The translations under genes and the position numbers were made by a program. DNA of 64,000 nt from Bradyrhizobium symbiodeficiens. GTDB lineage: Bacteria; Pseudomonadota; Alphaproteobacteria; Rhizobiales; Xanthobacteraceae. This document shows positions 54,603-63,980 of the stretch, in pieces. Under the pieces are notes generated by a model. The model did not search any database and was not told where the DNA came from. It saw nothing but the letters and a program-made list of their open reading frames with translations. How positions within the stretch are numbered: position 1 is the first letter of the stretch; every line of letters begins with the position of its first letter. The stretch spans positions 2,110,501 through 2,174,500 of the forward strand of contig NZ_CP029427.2 of assembly GCF_002266465.3 (NCBI RefSeq), in the 5' to 3' direction.

Positions 54603-55673
54603 ATGGGTTTTAGCGTGCCGGACTTTCGCCGCAAATGGTCTTGTCGCGGCTATATGTCCGCTGGCGCGGCAATGGTTACCGCTGCGCTCGGGCTGTCGCT
54701 GGTGCTCGCCGAGAGGGCAGAGGCGCGAAAATATACATCCCCGCTGGATATCTTCGGTATCGCCGCACCTCGGCCGCGCCCCGCGGTTCATTCCGCCAGG
54801 ATTCCGCTGCCGAGACCGCGCCCCGAGGAGGCGCCCAAGGCCTCGGGCGAGGCCCCGCCGGAGCCGGACGGCAAGCCTCTCGCGGACAAGCCCGGCGCCG
54901 ACAAGCCCGCCGAGGCTGCGGCACCACCCGAGAAGCCGGTCTCCGCCTGCCGTCTGGCGCTGACCGAGGAGATCGCGACCGCGCCCTCCATTCCGGATAT
55001 CCGCGGCCCCGGCGCCTGCGGCGGCGAGGATCTGGTGCGGCTGGAAGCCATCGTGCTGCCGGACAAGCGCAAGGTGACGGTCAAGCCGGCGGCGATCCTT
55101 CGCTGCACCATGGCCTCTGCGATCGCCGATTGGCTGCGCAAGGACATGGCGCCGCTGGCCACCAGCCTTGGCTCGACCATTGGCGAACTCGATAATTTCG
55201 ACAGCTTCGAGTGCCGCGGTCGCAACCGCGTCGCCGGCGCGCTGCTGTCCGAGCACGGCAAGGCCAACGCCCTCGACGTCCGGGGCATCAAGATGGCCAA
55301 CGGGCAGTCGATCAGCCTCACCGACCGCACCATATCGCGCGAGGTGCGCGAGCAGGTGCTGCATTCGGTCTGCTCACGATTTTCCACCGTGCTCGGCCCG
55401 GGCTCGGATTGGTACCATGAGGACCATGTCCATCTCGATCTCGCGCAGCGGCGCAACGACTACCGGATCTGCCAGTGGAACGTCTGGGATCCCCTGCCGC
55501 AAATCGCCCCGCTGCTGCCGGCGGAGCGCCCCGAGGAGGCGCCGCCGCGCGAGGTCGCCGCCAAATCCGAAATCAGGCCCGAGAAGGGAGCCGAGGACGA
55601 GGCGACGGAGAAGCCGGCGGCCAATGTCGGCAAGTCCCAGCCGCACAAGCCGGCAACAAAAAAGCGCCGGTGA
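54603..55673 (+). CDS. Extensin-like C-terminal domain protein
   Basis: A 356-residue exported protein. Start at 54603 (alternative ATG at 54654). An N-terminal hydrophobic signal is followed by a Pro-rich linker (APRPRPAVHSARIPLPRPRP), then the Extensin-like_C domain (about 115-300) with HGKANALDVRGIKMANGQSI, and GPGSDWYHEDHVHLDLAQRR, whose His/Asp pattern resembles D-alanyl-D-alanine metallopeptidases. A Glu/Lys/Pro tail follows. Probably cell-wall-active. Convergent with the L,D-transpeptidase; its stop lies in the shared terminator. Confidence 0.85.
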   Translation: MGFSVPDFRRKWSCRGYMSAGAAMVTAALGLSLVLAERAEARKYTSPLDIFGIAAPRPRPAVHSARIPLPRPRPEEAPKASGEAPPEPDGKPLADKPGADKPAEAAAPPEKPVSACRLALTEEIATAPSIPDIRGPGACGGEDLVRLEAIVLPDKRKVTVKPAAILRCTMASAIADWLRKDMAPLATSLGSTIGELDNFDSFECRGRNRVAGALLSEHGKANALDVRGIKMANGQSISLTDRTISREVREQVLHSVCSRFSTVLGPGSDWYHEDHVHLDLAQRRNDYRICQWNVWDPLPQIAPLLPAERPEEAPPREVAAKSEIRPEKGAEDEATEKPAANVGKSQPHKPATKKRR

Positions 55674-55686
55674 AACCGGCGCTTTT
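55662..55686. terminator. Bidirectional terminator at the extensin gene end
   Basis: Ten-base perfect stem AAGCGCCGGT / ACCGGCGCTT with loop GAA, A6 before and TTTT after. The stop codon TGA overlaps the loop. Confidence 0.85.
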
Positions 55687-55709
55687 GGATCTCAGAGATC
55701 AGCAGGCGA

Positions 55710-56396
55710 TCAGTAGCTGCCCGCCTGGCCGGTCTGGCTGCCGCCGAGCGCCAGCCGCGAATTGTACGGCGAGTCGCCGTGCTTCGGCTCGAGCACCACG
55801 ACGAGGGTGCCGACCTTGACGCGATCGTAGAGATCGATCGCGTCCTCGTTGGTCAGGCGGATGCAGCCTGACGAGATCGAGGCGCCGATATATTCCGGCT
55901 GGTTGGTGCCGTGGATGCGGAACAAGGTGTCTTTGCCGCCGGAGTAAAGGTAGATCGCGCGAGAGCCCATCGGATTGTCCGGACCGGGTGCGACATAGGT
56001 CGGCACGCCCAGGCGCGAAATTTCGCCGGGGGTGGGGTGCCAGGCCGGCCACTCGGTCTTGCTGCCTACCTTGGCGATGCCCGACCAGGCCATGGCCTCT
56101 TCGCCGACGGTAATGCCGTAACGGATCGCCTTGCCCCCATCCAGCACGTAATAGAGATAATGGTTGTCGGAATCGACCACGATCGAGCCCGGCGATTCCT
56201 TGCGATGGTAATCGACGATGGCGCGGCGGAATGGCTCGGCAACCGGGGTGTTCTCGTACCGGACCTTGGCGAGCAGTTCCTTGTCCTTCGGCTTGAAGGC
56301 CTTGGTGTCGGTCGCCTCGAAATGCGTGGCCTGCATGCAGCCCGACAGCATCAGGCCGGCGGCCAGAATTCCCAACTTAACTTTCAGCGACGACAT
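55710..56396 (-). CDS. L,D-transpeptidase lipoprotein (YkuD/ErfK family)
   Basis: A 228-residue protein making 3-3 peptidoglycan crosslinks or attaching proteins. Lipobox LMLSGC with Cys20. YkuD domain at about 70-205 with the catalytic motif HGTNQPEYIGASISSGCIRL (His162, Cys178) and NEDAIDLYDRV. The GPDNPMGSRAIYLY region is typical of alphaproteobacterial members. Convergent with the extensin-like gene, another wall enzyme. Confidence 0.92.
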   Translation of the reverse strand: MSSLKVKLGILAAGLMLSGCMQATHFEATDTKAFKPKDKELLAKVRYENTPVAEPFRRAIVDYHRKESPGSIVVDSDNHYLYYVLDGGKAIRYGITVGEEAMAWSGIAKVGSKTEWPAWHPTPGEISRLGVPTYVAPGPDNPMGSRAIYLYSGGKDTLFRIHGTNQPEYIGASISSGCIRLTNEDAIDLYDRVKVGTLVVVLEPKHGDSPYNSRLALGGSQTGQAGSY

Positions 56397-56735
56397 GATT
56401 TGGTTCCAATCAAAGCAATACCGTGCAGAAGGCCTGAGCTTTAACGCCCAAGTTCCTCGACTCCGTTAATCCCCATTATCGTTGAAATCTGCCACAATTC
56501 CAGCACTGAAGGGCTTATCCCGCGCTGCGAGACCCCAGCTGTGGCTTTTCTGCCGCAAATCTTGCGGTCCCGTGAAGATTTTTGGGCTGAGGGGGGCCGG
56601 ACTGTCGATTCCGGGCCACAGATGAGGCATGGCACCGCCACAAATGCCAACGCTCCGTTAATGTGGTTGTCATCGTGAACTTGTCAGAATCGCGCTAAGG
56701 GCTGTCGTTCTGCCGCAGGTTCTCTGGAGTTGTGC
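56397..56735. other. Intergenic promoter region, no gene seen
   Basis: The 339 bases between the divergent L,D-transpeptidase and corA genes hold no convincing coding frame. It contains several AT-rich stretches (for example CCGTTAATCCCCATTATCGT) that may carry promoters, but I cannot define them. Confidence 0.6.
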
Positions 56736-57713
56736 ATGTTTTCGGTGTTTGTTCCCTCAGAGTCCGTCCTGAAGAAGGCTGTGATCGAAGATCTCACCGC
56801 GTTGCCCGAAAGCGCGGTCTGGATCGATCTCGTCAATCCCACCGCGGCCGAGGACAAGGCGGTGGAGCGGCTTGCCGGCATCGCCATCCCGACCCGGGAA
56901 GACATGCAGGAGATCGAGATCTCCAGCCGCCTCTATATCGAGAACGGCGCGCGCTACATGACCGCGACGCTGATGTGCCACTCCGATACCGACATGCCCC
57001 GGACCACGGCGGTGACCTTCATCCTCGGCGACCACCGCCTGGTGACGGTACGCTACGAACTGCCGAAACCGTTCGCCCTGGTCGAGGCCAAGCTCGCCCG
57101 CTCCTGCACGCCTTCCATCACCGGCGAGATGGTGCTGATGGAGCTGCTGGACGCCGTGATCGACCGCTGCGCCGACATCCTGGAGCGCTGCGGTGCCGAG
57201 ATCGACCAGGTCAGCCACGACATCTTCGAGCCCGAAAGCGAGCGCCACGGTCACGCCAAGCAATATTCCCAGATCCTGATCTCGATCGGCCGCAAGGGCG
57301 ACCTGACCTCCAAGGTGCGCGAGAGCCTTGTCTCGATCGGCCGCGTCGTCGCCTTCCTCTCGGCGGTGGTGGAGGGGGTGAAATGGTCGAAGGACATGCG
57401 CGAGCAGCTCAAGACCATGCAGCGCGACGTCTCCTCTCTGACCGACCATGCCTCCTATCTCTCCAGCAAGATCACCTTCGTGCTCGACGCCATGCTCGGC
57501 GTCGTCAATCTCGAGCAGAACAACATCATCAAGCTGTTCTCGGTGATGGCCGTCGTGCTGATGCCGCCGACGCTGATCGCCTCGATCTACGGCATGAATT
57601 TCAAGTCGATGCCGGAACTGGAATGGACGCACGGCTATCCGTTTGCACTGGTGATGATGCTGATCGCCGCCATCGTCCCGTACTGGATCTTCAAGTGGAA
57701 GAAGTGGCTCTGA
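56736..57713 (+). CDS. corA: CorA-family Mg2+ transporter
   Basis: A 325-residue CorA channel. Start at 56736 after GGAG. A cytoplasmic alpha/beta domain, the long stalk helix, and two C-terminal membrane helices with the signature YGMNFKSMPELEW between them; the C-terminus KWKKWL is basic as in the family. Mediates Mg2+ (also Co2+/Ni2+) uptake. Intact. Confidence 0.93.
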   Translation: MFSVFVPSESVLKKAVIEDLTALPESAVWIDLVNPTAAEDKAVERLAGIAIPTREDMQEIEISSRLYIENGARYMTATLMCHSDTDMPRTTAVTFILGDHRLVTVRYELPKPFALVEAKLARSCTPSITGEMVLMELLDAVIDRCADILERCGAEIDQVSHDIFEPESERHGHAKQYSQILISIGRKGDLTSKVRESLVSIGRVVAFLSAVVEGVKWSKDMREQLKTMQRDVSSLTDHASYLSSKITFVLDAMLGVVNLEQNNIIKLFSVMAVVLMPPTLIASIYGMNFKSMPELEWTHGYPFALVMMLIAAIVPYWIFKWKKWL

Positions 57714-57917
57714 TCTGGTCGCGCTTGGAAAATAGTGACCGAGACCTTACACCGGTCGCACAGACACGGTGAATCGTGTCGCAGAATAGATCGGGATTGA
57801 GGCCGCGCGGTGATGTGTTCGCCGTGCCGCAATTCCTCCGGTAAAATTTGAGCGGTGGGCTGAACGTTTGCGCGAAACTTGTCTGCGATAAGCAGTGCGT
57901 AGCCGCGAGGAACAACC

Positions 57918-58136
57918 ATGGTTGAAAAACACATAACGTCGCCCCGCAACGTCATCGACCTCGCGAACTATCGCCAGGTCCTGGCGAGCGGCAAGGCGTC
58001 GTCGATGTCGGCACGCATGTGCCGGCACTGTGGTGCTCCGCTGCTCGACGGTGAGAATGACGACGACTGCTCGACCGCATTCAGCACGGCCGCTCCAATG
58101 CCGCGCGACCGGTCACGTCGGATTCGAATCGATTGA
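57918..58136 (+). CDS. Small zinc-ribbon-like protein
   Basis: A 72-residue protein, MVEKHITSPRNVIDLANYRQ onward. CRHCGAPLLDGENDDDC supplies three Cys in a C-x2-C-x12-C pattern suggesting half a zinc ribbon. The tail is basic. GAGGAAC precedes the start. A hairpin at 58151 follows. Unknown function. Confidence 0.6.
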   Translation: MVEKHITSPRNVIDLANYRQVLASGKASSMSARMCRHCGAPLLDGENDDDCSTAFSTAAPMPRDRSRRIRID

Positions 58137-58150
58137 GGAACGGAAGGAAA

Positions 58151-58190
58151 GGGCGATCCAGGTCTTGCGGCGGCGTTGTCTGGATCGCCC
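58151..58190 (+). terminator. Hairpin after the zinc-ribbon gene
   Basis: GGGCGATCCAG pairs with CTGGATCGCCC (11 bp) around an 18-base loop; only a weak T tract follows, so termination is a guess. Confidence 0.45.
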
Positions 58191-58975
58191 TGCTTCCCTT
58201 CTTCGGTGTCTCTTCAGGACAATCGGCTGAGGTCTGACCGGCGGGTGCGCTGGAGACTGACTGAACAGCCCCTCTAGCCAAAACAGAGCCTGTGTCGGCC
58301 TCTGTCAATCCGCACGCGCGAAAATATTCCACTTTACCGAAATTCGATTTCGGCGTATGTGTCGCTCATCCCGGTTCACCAAGAGGGGCGACGTGAAGTC
58401 GTCATGTTCGCGAGCCGGGCTTGCGGTGGACGCGGCAGCGTCGGCATGAGAGGTGCGGGCAGGGCGGGTAGTCCCTGTGAGTCCGTAACCGCGTGCGGAC
58501 GACGGCGCTGCTAGGCTTCGTCTCGCTCGTAAGTTTCCCGGCTCCGTCGACAGGGCTCGGGAATACTGCGGCGACATGGCGGGCCGTGCGTACGGCAAAA
58601 CCGTGTGGTCCTGGCCGTCGTTGCCACGGTCAAGCTCTTGCGAAGGTGCGAGCGAGCCCAACCGGGCAGACTGCATCATTTAAATTCGCGGGGCGAGGGA
58701 GGCCAAAAGGAATGGTCGGCTCCCGGGAGATCACGGCATAAGCCGTCCAGCCACTGCGCAGGGAAGGCCGAGTGATCGGCGACACCTGTATGCTGCTGTG
58801 CGGTCTTTTTTGCGCGTGCCTTTCGCGCAGCGGACCGCGGGTGCCAGCCGGCACCCGGCCTTCCCTGTGCCCTCTTGGATCGGAGGGTGAAGAGATCAAG
58901 CAAAGCTCGGGCGAAATCCGCCGCGAGGACGCGAAGGCGTGTCTGCAAGCCGAGCTGCTTGTCACAAGCCGGATC
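58191..58975. repeat. Gene-poor region with a dispersed Bradyrhizobium-type repeat
   Basis: No credible gene. From about 58300 to 58975 the text matches what I remember of a dispersed repeat of Bradyrhizobium and relatives (GTGTGGTCCTGGCCGTCG, CCCAACCGGGCAGACTGCAT, AATTCGCGGGGCGAGGGAGG). It includes an imperfect inverted pair: GCAGGGAAGGCCGAGTG near 58758-58774 and CACCCGGCCTTCCCTGTGC near 58853-58871. Short frames here look spurious. Identity as a repeat rests on memory, not a search. Confidence 0.5.
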
Positions 58976-59067
58976 TCGTAGGGTGGGCAAAGCGGAAGCG
59001 TGCCCACGCCTTGTTGCTTACGGAGAGAGATTGTGGGCACGGCGCTATGCGCCTTTGCCCCCTACGG
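58976..59067. repeat. Inverted pair of CGTAGGGTGGGCAAAG repeats
   Basis: CGTAGGGTGGGCAAAGCGGA at the left and GGCGCTATGCGCCTTTGCCC, CCTACG at the right form a head-to-head pair around a short spacer. Same family as 42254-42293. Nothing else is seen up to 59213. Confidence 0.7.
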
Positions 59068-59213
59068 CAATTGCTGCTGGGATCTGCATTTGGAGCATTG
59101 CAATGACGATGCGGAAAGTAGTGTCGTCCCGGCGATGCGAGGCAGCGCGTCCGCGCCACGAGAGAGACGTTGTCGCCCTTGCTCCATCCCGGCCGCGCAA
59201 TGACGCGAGCCGA

Positions 59214-59972
59214 TCAGACGTGCTGGCCGCCGTTGATGTGGATCTCGGCGCCGTTGACGTAAGAACTGGTGTCCGTGCACAGCACGTAGATGATCTTGGC
59301 GACTTCGTCGGGCGTGCCGAGGCGGTGCAACGGAATCTGCTGTTCGACGATCTTCTCGGTGCCGGGCGACAGGATCGAGGTGTCGATCTCGCCCGGTGCG
59401 ATCGCGTTGACGCGGACGCCGACGCGGCCGAAATCGGAGGCCATCTCGCGCGTCAGCGATGCGAGCGCGGCCTTCGACGTGGCGTAGGCGGCGCCCGCGA
59501 ACGGGTGCACGCGCGAGCCCGCAATCGAGGTGACGTTCACGACCGAGCCCTTGGCCGCCTTCAATTCCTCGATCAGTCCGCGCGCGATCATAATGGGTGC
59601 GAAAAAGTTGACGTGGAAGACGTGCGTCCAGGTGTCGAGATCGGTATCGATCGAGCCGAGCCGGGAGCCGCCCGGGCCCTTCGGCGAGATTGCGGCGTTG
59701 TTCACCAGCGCATGCAGCATGCCGCCTTCGAGGCGATCGCGGATATCGGAGATTGCGCGTGTCGTGTCCGCGGGATTGCTGAGATCGACCTGGATGTGGT
59801 CCTCAGGGCCGGCATCCCACGGACAATCCTCCGGGAACGGATGCCGCGAGCAGGTGATGACGCGCCACCCCGCCGAGGAGAAGCGGATCACGGTGGCGTG
59901 GCCGATGCCGCGGCTTGCTCCGGTCAGGAGTAGCGTGCGGCGCGGCGCATTGGACGAATGCGGCATGGACAT
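59214..59972 (-). CDS. SDR-family oxidoreductase (FabG-like)
   Basis: A 252-residue short-chain dehydrogenase. TGASRGIGHATVIRF nucleotide loop, ALVNNAAIS, VNVTSIAGSRVHPFAGAAYA with catalytic Ser and Tyr-x3-Lys (YATSK), and VNAIAPGEIDT. The C-terminal SSYVNGAEIHINGGQHV is family-typical. It may reduce a 3-oxoacyl or sugar substrate. Ends before pdxH on the same strand; pdxH ends 20 bases upstream of its start, so they may be cotranscribed. Confidence 0.88.
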   Translation of the reverse strand: MSMPHSSNAPRRTLLLTGASRGIGHATVIRFSSAGWRVITCSRHPFPEDCPWDAGPEDHIQVDLSNPADTTRAISDIRDRLEGGMLHALVNNAAISPKGPGGSRLGSIDTDLDTWTHVFHVNFFAPIMIARGLIEELKAAKGSVVNVTSIAGSRVHPFAGAAYATSKAALASLTREMASDFGRVGVRVNAIAPGEIDTSILSPGTEKIVEQQIPLHRLGTPDEVAKIIYVLCTDTSSYVNGAEIHINGGQHV

Positions 59973-59992
59973 CTTTCAGGTCGGCCTAAAGC

Positions 59993-60634
59993 TCACGGAT
60001 ACATCCGCGTCTTGGACCACGGTTGGCCGGCCGCGTCACGGCGAAATTCGATGCGGTCGTGCAAGCGGAACGGGCGGTCGTGCCAGAACTCGATACGCGA
60101 GGGCGTGATGCGCCAGCCGCTCCAGCCCGGCGGCCGCGGCACCTCGCCGATGATGTGCTTGGCCGCGACCTTCGCGATGGCTTGTTCGAAAGCGAAGCGG
60201 CTCTCGAGCTCCTGCGACTGCTTGCTCGCCCAGGCGCCGATCTGCGCCTGCTTCGGTCGCGTCGCGAAATAGGCGTCGGCTTCGGCCTCGGTCACCGGCG
60301 TCACGTTGCCGCGGATGCGGACCTGACGGCGCAACGACTTCCAGTGAAAAAGTAACGCTGCCTTAGGATTTGCGGCGAGTTCGCGGCCCTTCTGGCTGGC
60401 GATGTGGCTGTAGAAGACAAAACCCTCGGTATCGAAGCCCTTCATCAGCACCATGCGCACATCCGGCAGTCCGTCGGGGTCGACGGTTGCGAGCGCCATG
60501 GCGTTCGGATCGTTCGGCTCGCTCTTGATCGCCTCGTTCAACCAGGCCTCGAACAGAGCAAATGGTTCATCGGCGGCGGTAAAATCACCGGATGTTAAGG
60601 GTGTCTGGTGTTTCATCGAGGTCGTGTCGGTCAT
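59993..60634 (-). CDS. pdxH: Pyridoxamine 5'-phosphate oxidase
   Basis: A 213-residue FMN enzyme making PLP from PNP/PMP. Starts [20 protein letters not shown] at 60634 (alternative ATG at 60616). It has [63 protein letters not shown] and the C-terminal signature [20 protein letters not shown]. Intact; divergent from 60748. Confidence 0.94.
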   Translation of the reverse strand: MTDTTSMKHQTPLTSGDFTAADEPFALFEAWLNEAIKSEPNDPNAMALATVDPDGLPDVRMVLMKGFDTEGFVFYSHIASQKGRELAANPKAALLFHWKSLRRQVRIRGNVTPVTEAEADAYFATRPKQAQIGAWASKQSQELESRFAFEQAIAKVAAKHIIGEVPRPPGWSGWRITPSRIEFWHDRPFRLHDRIEFRRDAAGQPWSKTRMYP

Positions 60635-60747
60635 GTCTGGAGTCCGAGTTGCGTCCCGCGGCCCAAAACGCGTTGTTGTCCGCCGCCGCCCTATATAGGG
60701 CATGGGGATGCGTTGGCCTATCGGCGATCCGGCCATCAGGCTTCGTG

Positions 60748-61155
60748 ATGACGATGATTTTGATCGGGCTCGGCACCGGCGGCTGCAGCTTTTCCCGCAA
60801 TGACACCAGCGCCTATGCCAAGGCCGACGACAGCGACCTCACCGGTTCGATTGTGCGGCCGGCGAAGGACGCCCTGCCAACCGAGACCGATCTCGCCTTC
60901 GCCCGCAACGCCGCCTCCGACGTCCTCAGCAAGGGCGACAGGGATTCCAGCCAGCATTGGGAGAATCCGGAGACCGGCGCGCGCGGTTCGGTGACGCCGA
61001 TCGCGCAGTCCTATGCCGCCGAGGACGGCCGCAGATGCCGCGATTTCCTGGCGAGCTACGTCAACGGGGCGACCGAAAGCTGGCTCCAGGGCGCCGGCTG
61101 CCAAAGCACCCGTGGCCGTTGGGAGATTCATACGCTAAAGCCGTGGCGGAGCTAG
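60748..61155 (+). CDS. Lipoprotein-like surface protein (RT0821/Lpp0805 type)
   Basis: A 135-residue protein. [20 protein letters not shown] gives a short signal with lipobox LGTGGC. The mature part has [51 protein letters not shown] and a final [10 protein letters not shown], matching the rickettsial/legionella surface-antigen-like family (17 kDa-type). Start is uncertain; GTG at 60745 is one codon earlier. Confidence 0.7.
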   Translation: MTMILIGLGTGGCSFSRNDTSAYAKADDSDLTGSIVRPAKDALPTETDLAFARNAASDVLSKGDRDSSQHWENPETGARGSVTPIAQSYAAEDGRRCRDFLASYVNGATESWLQGAGCQSTRGRWEIHTLKPWRS

Positions 61156-61263
61156 GATTCGGTCTGCAGCCTAGTTGCAAAAATGCCACTCCACCCCCAC
61201 ATGGATCGCAGGTGGGGCGGGGAGCCCTTTGAACAATTCGATGTCCTGAAGGAGACGTGACGG

Positions 61264-62226
61264 ATGCGCGACCCCTATGAGGTCTTGGGGGTGCCGCGGA
61301 GCGCAAGCGCTGCCGCGATCAAGAGCGCCTATCGCAAGCTTGCCAAGAAGCATCATCCCGACAGCAACAAGAACGACCCGAAAGCCGCCGAGCGCTTCTC
61401 CGAGATCAACTCGGCGAACGAGATCCTCGGCGACGAGGACAAGCGCAAGCAGTTCGACCGCGGCGAGATCGACGCCGACGGCAAGCCGCGCTTCCAGGGT
61501 TTTCCGGGCGGTGGCGGGCCGCGCGGCCGCGCCGGTCCCGGCGGGTTCGAAAGCTATTCGTTCCGCTCCGGCGGCGGTCCCGGCCAGGGCGGCGGCGGGT
61601 TCGAGGATATCCTCAACAGCATGTTCGGCGGCGGGACGCGTGGCGCCCGGCCCGGGGCCGGCGGCGGCGCCCAGTTTGAATTCGACACCGGCGGCGTCGG
61701 GCTCGATCTCGACGTGAACGTTGCCATGTCCGTCTCGCTGGAAGAGGCGGTCAAGGGCGGCGAGAAGCGCGTTCGGCTGCCGACCGGCAAGGAGCTCAAC
61801 GTCAAGATTCCGGCCGGCGTCACCGAGGGTCAGCAGATCCGGCTTCGGGGGCAGGGCGAGTCCGCGCAGGGCCATCCGCCCGGCGATCTCCTGATCACCC
61901 TCAGCATCGCGCCCCACGCCTACTTCAAGATCGAGGGCGCCGATCTGCGGATCGATTTGCCGGTGACGCTCTATGAGGCGGTGCTCGGGGCCAAGGTCCG
62001 GGTGCCCACCCTCGGCAATGCCGTGGAGCTCTCGGTTCCGAAAAACACCTCCAGCGGCCGGACCTTCCGTCTCAAGGGCAAGGGCTTGCCGAAGACTGGC
62101 GGAACCGGGGATCTCTTCGTCACCATCAGGATTATGCTACCGGACGGGAACGACGCTGAGCTTGAGGCATTGATGGAGAAGTGGCGGGACCAGCACCCCT
62201 ACAATCCACGTAGCGGGCTTGGTTAG
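61264..62226 (+). CDS. DnaJ-type co-chaperone without zinc finger (CbpA-like)
   Basis: A 320-residue Hsp40. J domain at 1-65 with HPD at 31-33 ([11 protein letters not shown]). A Gly/Phe-rich linker at 75-150, then the two DnaJ C-terminal substrate-binding subdomains ([60 protein letters not shown]). No CxxCxGxG zinc region, so type II. Stimulates DnaK. A weak GGAGACG site precedes. Intact. Confidence 0.92.
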   Translation: MRDPYEVLGVPRSASAAAIKSAYRKLAKKHHPDSNKNDPKAAERFSEINSANEILGDEDKRKQFDRGEIDADGKPRFQGFPGGGGPRGRAGPGGFESYSFRSGGGPGQGGGGFEDILNSMFGGGTRGARPGAGGGAQFEFDTGGVGLDLDVNVAMSVSLEEAVKGGEKRVRLPTGKELNVKIPAGVTEGQQIRLRGQGESAQGHPPGDLLITLSIAPHAYFKIEGADLRIDLPVTLYEAVLGAKVRVPTLGNAVELSVPKNTSSGRTFRLKGKGLPKTGGTGDLFVTIRIMLPDGNDAELEALMEKWRDQHPYNPRSGLG

Positions 62227-62542
62227 GGCGAGATCCGAATCGAAGGGGTTCTCTAAAGGCCTAGGGCATCGTCGAGGAGATGATGCTCATCATATGCCTG
62301 GAGCGTGGTAGCGCTTCTATGCTCGACGTGTCGGTTGCCCGGCGGGGCAGCCGATAAAAAGGTGCGGCCTCGAGAGGGGGACCAGCGCGGTACCAAAAAC
62401 CCCAATCGAGGCCGCCCGCGTCGATCGGCGGATCGAACGCTGCTCATTTTCGCGTGATCATCCGGTGCGATAATGAGACGCGCCGATGTCTTCATTCCAA
62501 ATTTTCAATGTCGGAATCTGGGCACCGCGTTCGAGCGGTTGT
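62227..62542. other. Intergenic region, no gene seen
   Basis: This 316-base gap between the convergent dnaJ-like and anti-sigma genes has no convincing gene. An 80-codon minus-strand frame here lacks a ribosome-binding site and protein-like composition. It may hold decayed sequence. Confidence 0.55.
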
Positions 62543-63313
62543 CTAGCTGCCTTTTTTCTCGGCCTGATCATAAACCGCCTGCGCCACCTTGGTCAGCCGG
62601 TCGCGATCGCCGCCGCCGCTCACGACGTAGCCGACGCCGTGCTCGGCCCAGAACAATGCGCCGTCCTTGTCCGTGTTGGCGTAACGCATTTGCGTCGCAC
62701 CATTCTCGGTCTTGGCGGTGTAGATCGTGTAGCGTTCGCCCGAGGCACCCTCGTACATCAGGAACGAGGCCGGCCCGTTCGGACCCGGCAACAGCCGGCC
62801 GCCGACGAGCTTCAGCCCGCTCGCCTCCAGGTTCGGCGCAAACACGGTCCAGCCGCAGCGCCGGGTCAGCCAGGCCTGGAGGTGATCGCGCTCGTTGCCG
62901 CCGACCTCGACGGGGTGGCGGACCTCGACGACATAGAGCCGGTGGGCGTCGAGCGCATCCGCCGTGAAGCTCTGGAAGGTCGAGGGCGCATTGGCGGCGC
63001 CATGCGCGACCCAGCCGGCCGAGCCGCCGGCGACGAACGCAACCAGCACCGCCGCGGCGGCGCCATAGAGCCATTGCCGCGGGCGGCGTTCCAGCCGCTC
63101 GAGCTCCAGCCGGGCCGGCACCGGCTCCTGGGCGATGGCGTCGTAGCGGGCGTGCAGCATCGCAGCCATGGCACGCCAGGACTGTACCCTCTCGGCCTCA
63201 TCAGGGTGGGCGGCAAGCCAGGCCTCGACGTCGGCGCGGCGCTCGGCCGGCAATTCGCCGTCGACATAGGCGTGCAGTTCGTCCTCGGTCACTGGGATCT
63301 TGCGGTCGTTCAT
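62543..63313 (-). CDS. Membrane anti-sigma factor
   Basis: A 256-residue protein. Residues 1-75 form an anti-sigma domain (VTEDELHAYVDGELPAERRA, DVEAWLAAHPDEAERVQSWR), without the zinc His-x3-Cys-x2-Cys motif. One membrane helix at about 83-105, then a periplasmic domain of about 145 residues. It should hold the ECF sigma factor encoded 106 bases upstream at the membrane until an envelope signal. Same strand as the sigma gene, downstream. Confidence 0.88.
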   Translation of the reverse strand: MNDRKIPVTEDELHAYVDGELPAERRADVEAWLAAHPDEAERVQSWRAMAAMLHARYDAIAQEPVPARLELERLERRPRQWLYGAAAAVLVAFVAGGSAGWVAHGAANAPSTFQSFTADALDAHRLYVVEVRHPVEVGGNERDHLQAWLTRRCGWTVFAPNLEASGLKLVGGRLLPGPNGPASFLMYEGASGERYTIYTAKTENGATQMRYANTDKDGALFWAEHGVGYVVSGGGDRDRLTKVAQAVYDQAEKKGS

Positions 63314-63419
63314 ATCGATCGTCTCTGGCTCTGTGGCCCTAAATGTCGTTCTAAGCTCAACTTCGCGTAGCTCATCAGGATGCTGGGGGCGGACGACACG
63401 CGATGCATCAACCCTGCCA

Positions 63420-63908
63420 TCATTTCACCCGCCTGAGCGTCGGGCGCTCGCCCTCCAGCGAGGCCTTGACGTGGGCGCGGGCGCGGGCGAGGCGCGACAT
63501 CACGGTGCCGATCGGCACGCCCTGGATGTCGGCGACCTCGCGGTAGCTCATGCCCTCCAGCATGACGAGGAGCAACACCGAGCGTTGCTCCTCGACGAGC
63601 GTCGCCAGCGCCCTCTCGATGTCGCGCCCTTCGGCTTCGGTGCCGCTGGCATCCGGATTGTTCTCCGTCAGCTGCATGAACTGCGGCCGCCTCGCCAGCG
63701 AGCGCCGCCTGTTCTTGTTGAGGTTGGTCAGGATCGTGTAGAGCCAGCTCCTGACGTCGCCTCCGAGAAACAATCGCTCCGAACGCAGTGCCCGCACCAG
63801 CGTGTCCTGCACCAGATCGTCGGCCGCATCCGCGTCGCGCGTGAGCGCGCGGGCGTAGCGGCGCAACGCCGGGATCATGGCTTCCACACTCTGGCGAAAC
63901 GCACTCAT
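63420..63908 (-). CDS. ECF RNA polymerase sigma factor
   Basis: A 162-residue sigma factor. Region 2 at about 10-75 (ALTRDADAADDLVQDTLVRA, VRSWLYTILTNLNKNRRR), linker, region 4 at about 100-155 (LLLVMLEGMSYREVADIQGV, PIGTVMSRLARARAHVK). Paired with the downstream anti-sigma gene. A GGAAT-N16-TGTT element sits upstream, a possible autoregulatory promoter. Not EcfG itself, as no phyR/nepR is adjacent. Confidence 0.92.
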   Translation of the reverse strand: MSAFRQSVEAMIPALRRYARALTRDADAADDLVQDTLVRALRSERLFLGGDVRSWLYTILTNLNKNRRRSLARRPQFMQLTENNPDASGTEAEGRDIERALATLVEEQRSVLLLVMLEGMSYREVADIQGVPIGTVMSRLARARAHVKASLEGERPTLRRVK

Positions 63909-63955
63909 TGCGGTCTTGACGTCCTGGTATCAGGCGCGAGCGCCTCAACGATCAT

Positions 63956-63980
63956 AACACCCGAACGGAACGACTATTCC
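63956..63980 (-). promoter_or_regulatory. Putative ECF-type promoter of the sigma gene
   Basis: Minus-strand GGAAT-N16-TGTT, 48 bases before the start at 63908. Same spacing as the GGAAC promoters elsewhere in the window, with a changed -35 base. Confidence 0.45.

Noticed and set aside
58305-58741. Small open frames on both strands in the 58 kb repeat region
   Set aside because: No ribosome-binding sites, no protein-like composition, and they lie in sequence that looks like a dispersed repeat.
62253-62495. 80-codon minus-strand frame
   Set aside because: No ribosome-binding site or recognisable domain; Arg/Pro-rich as expected from random GC-rich DNA.
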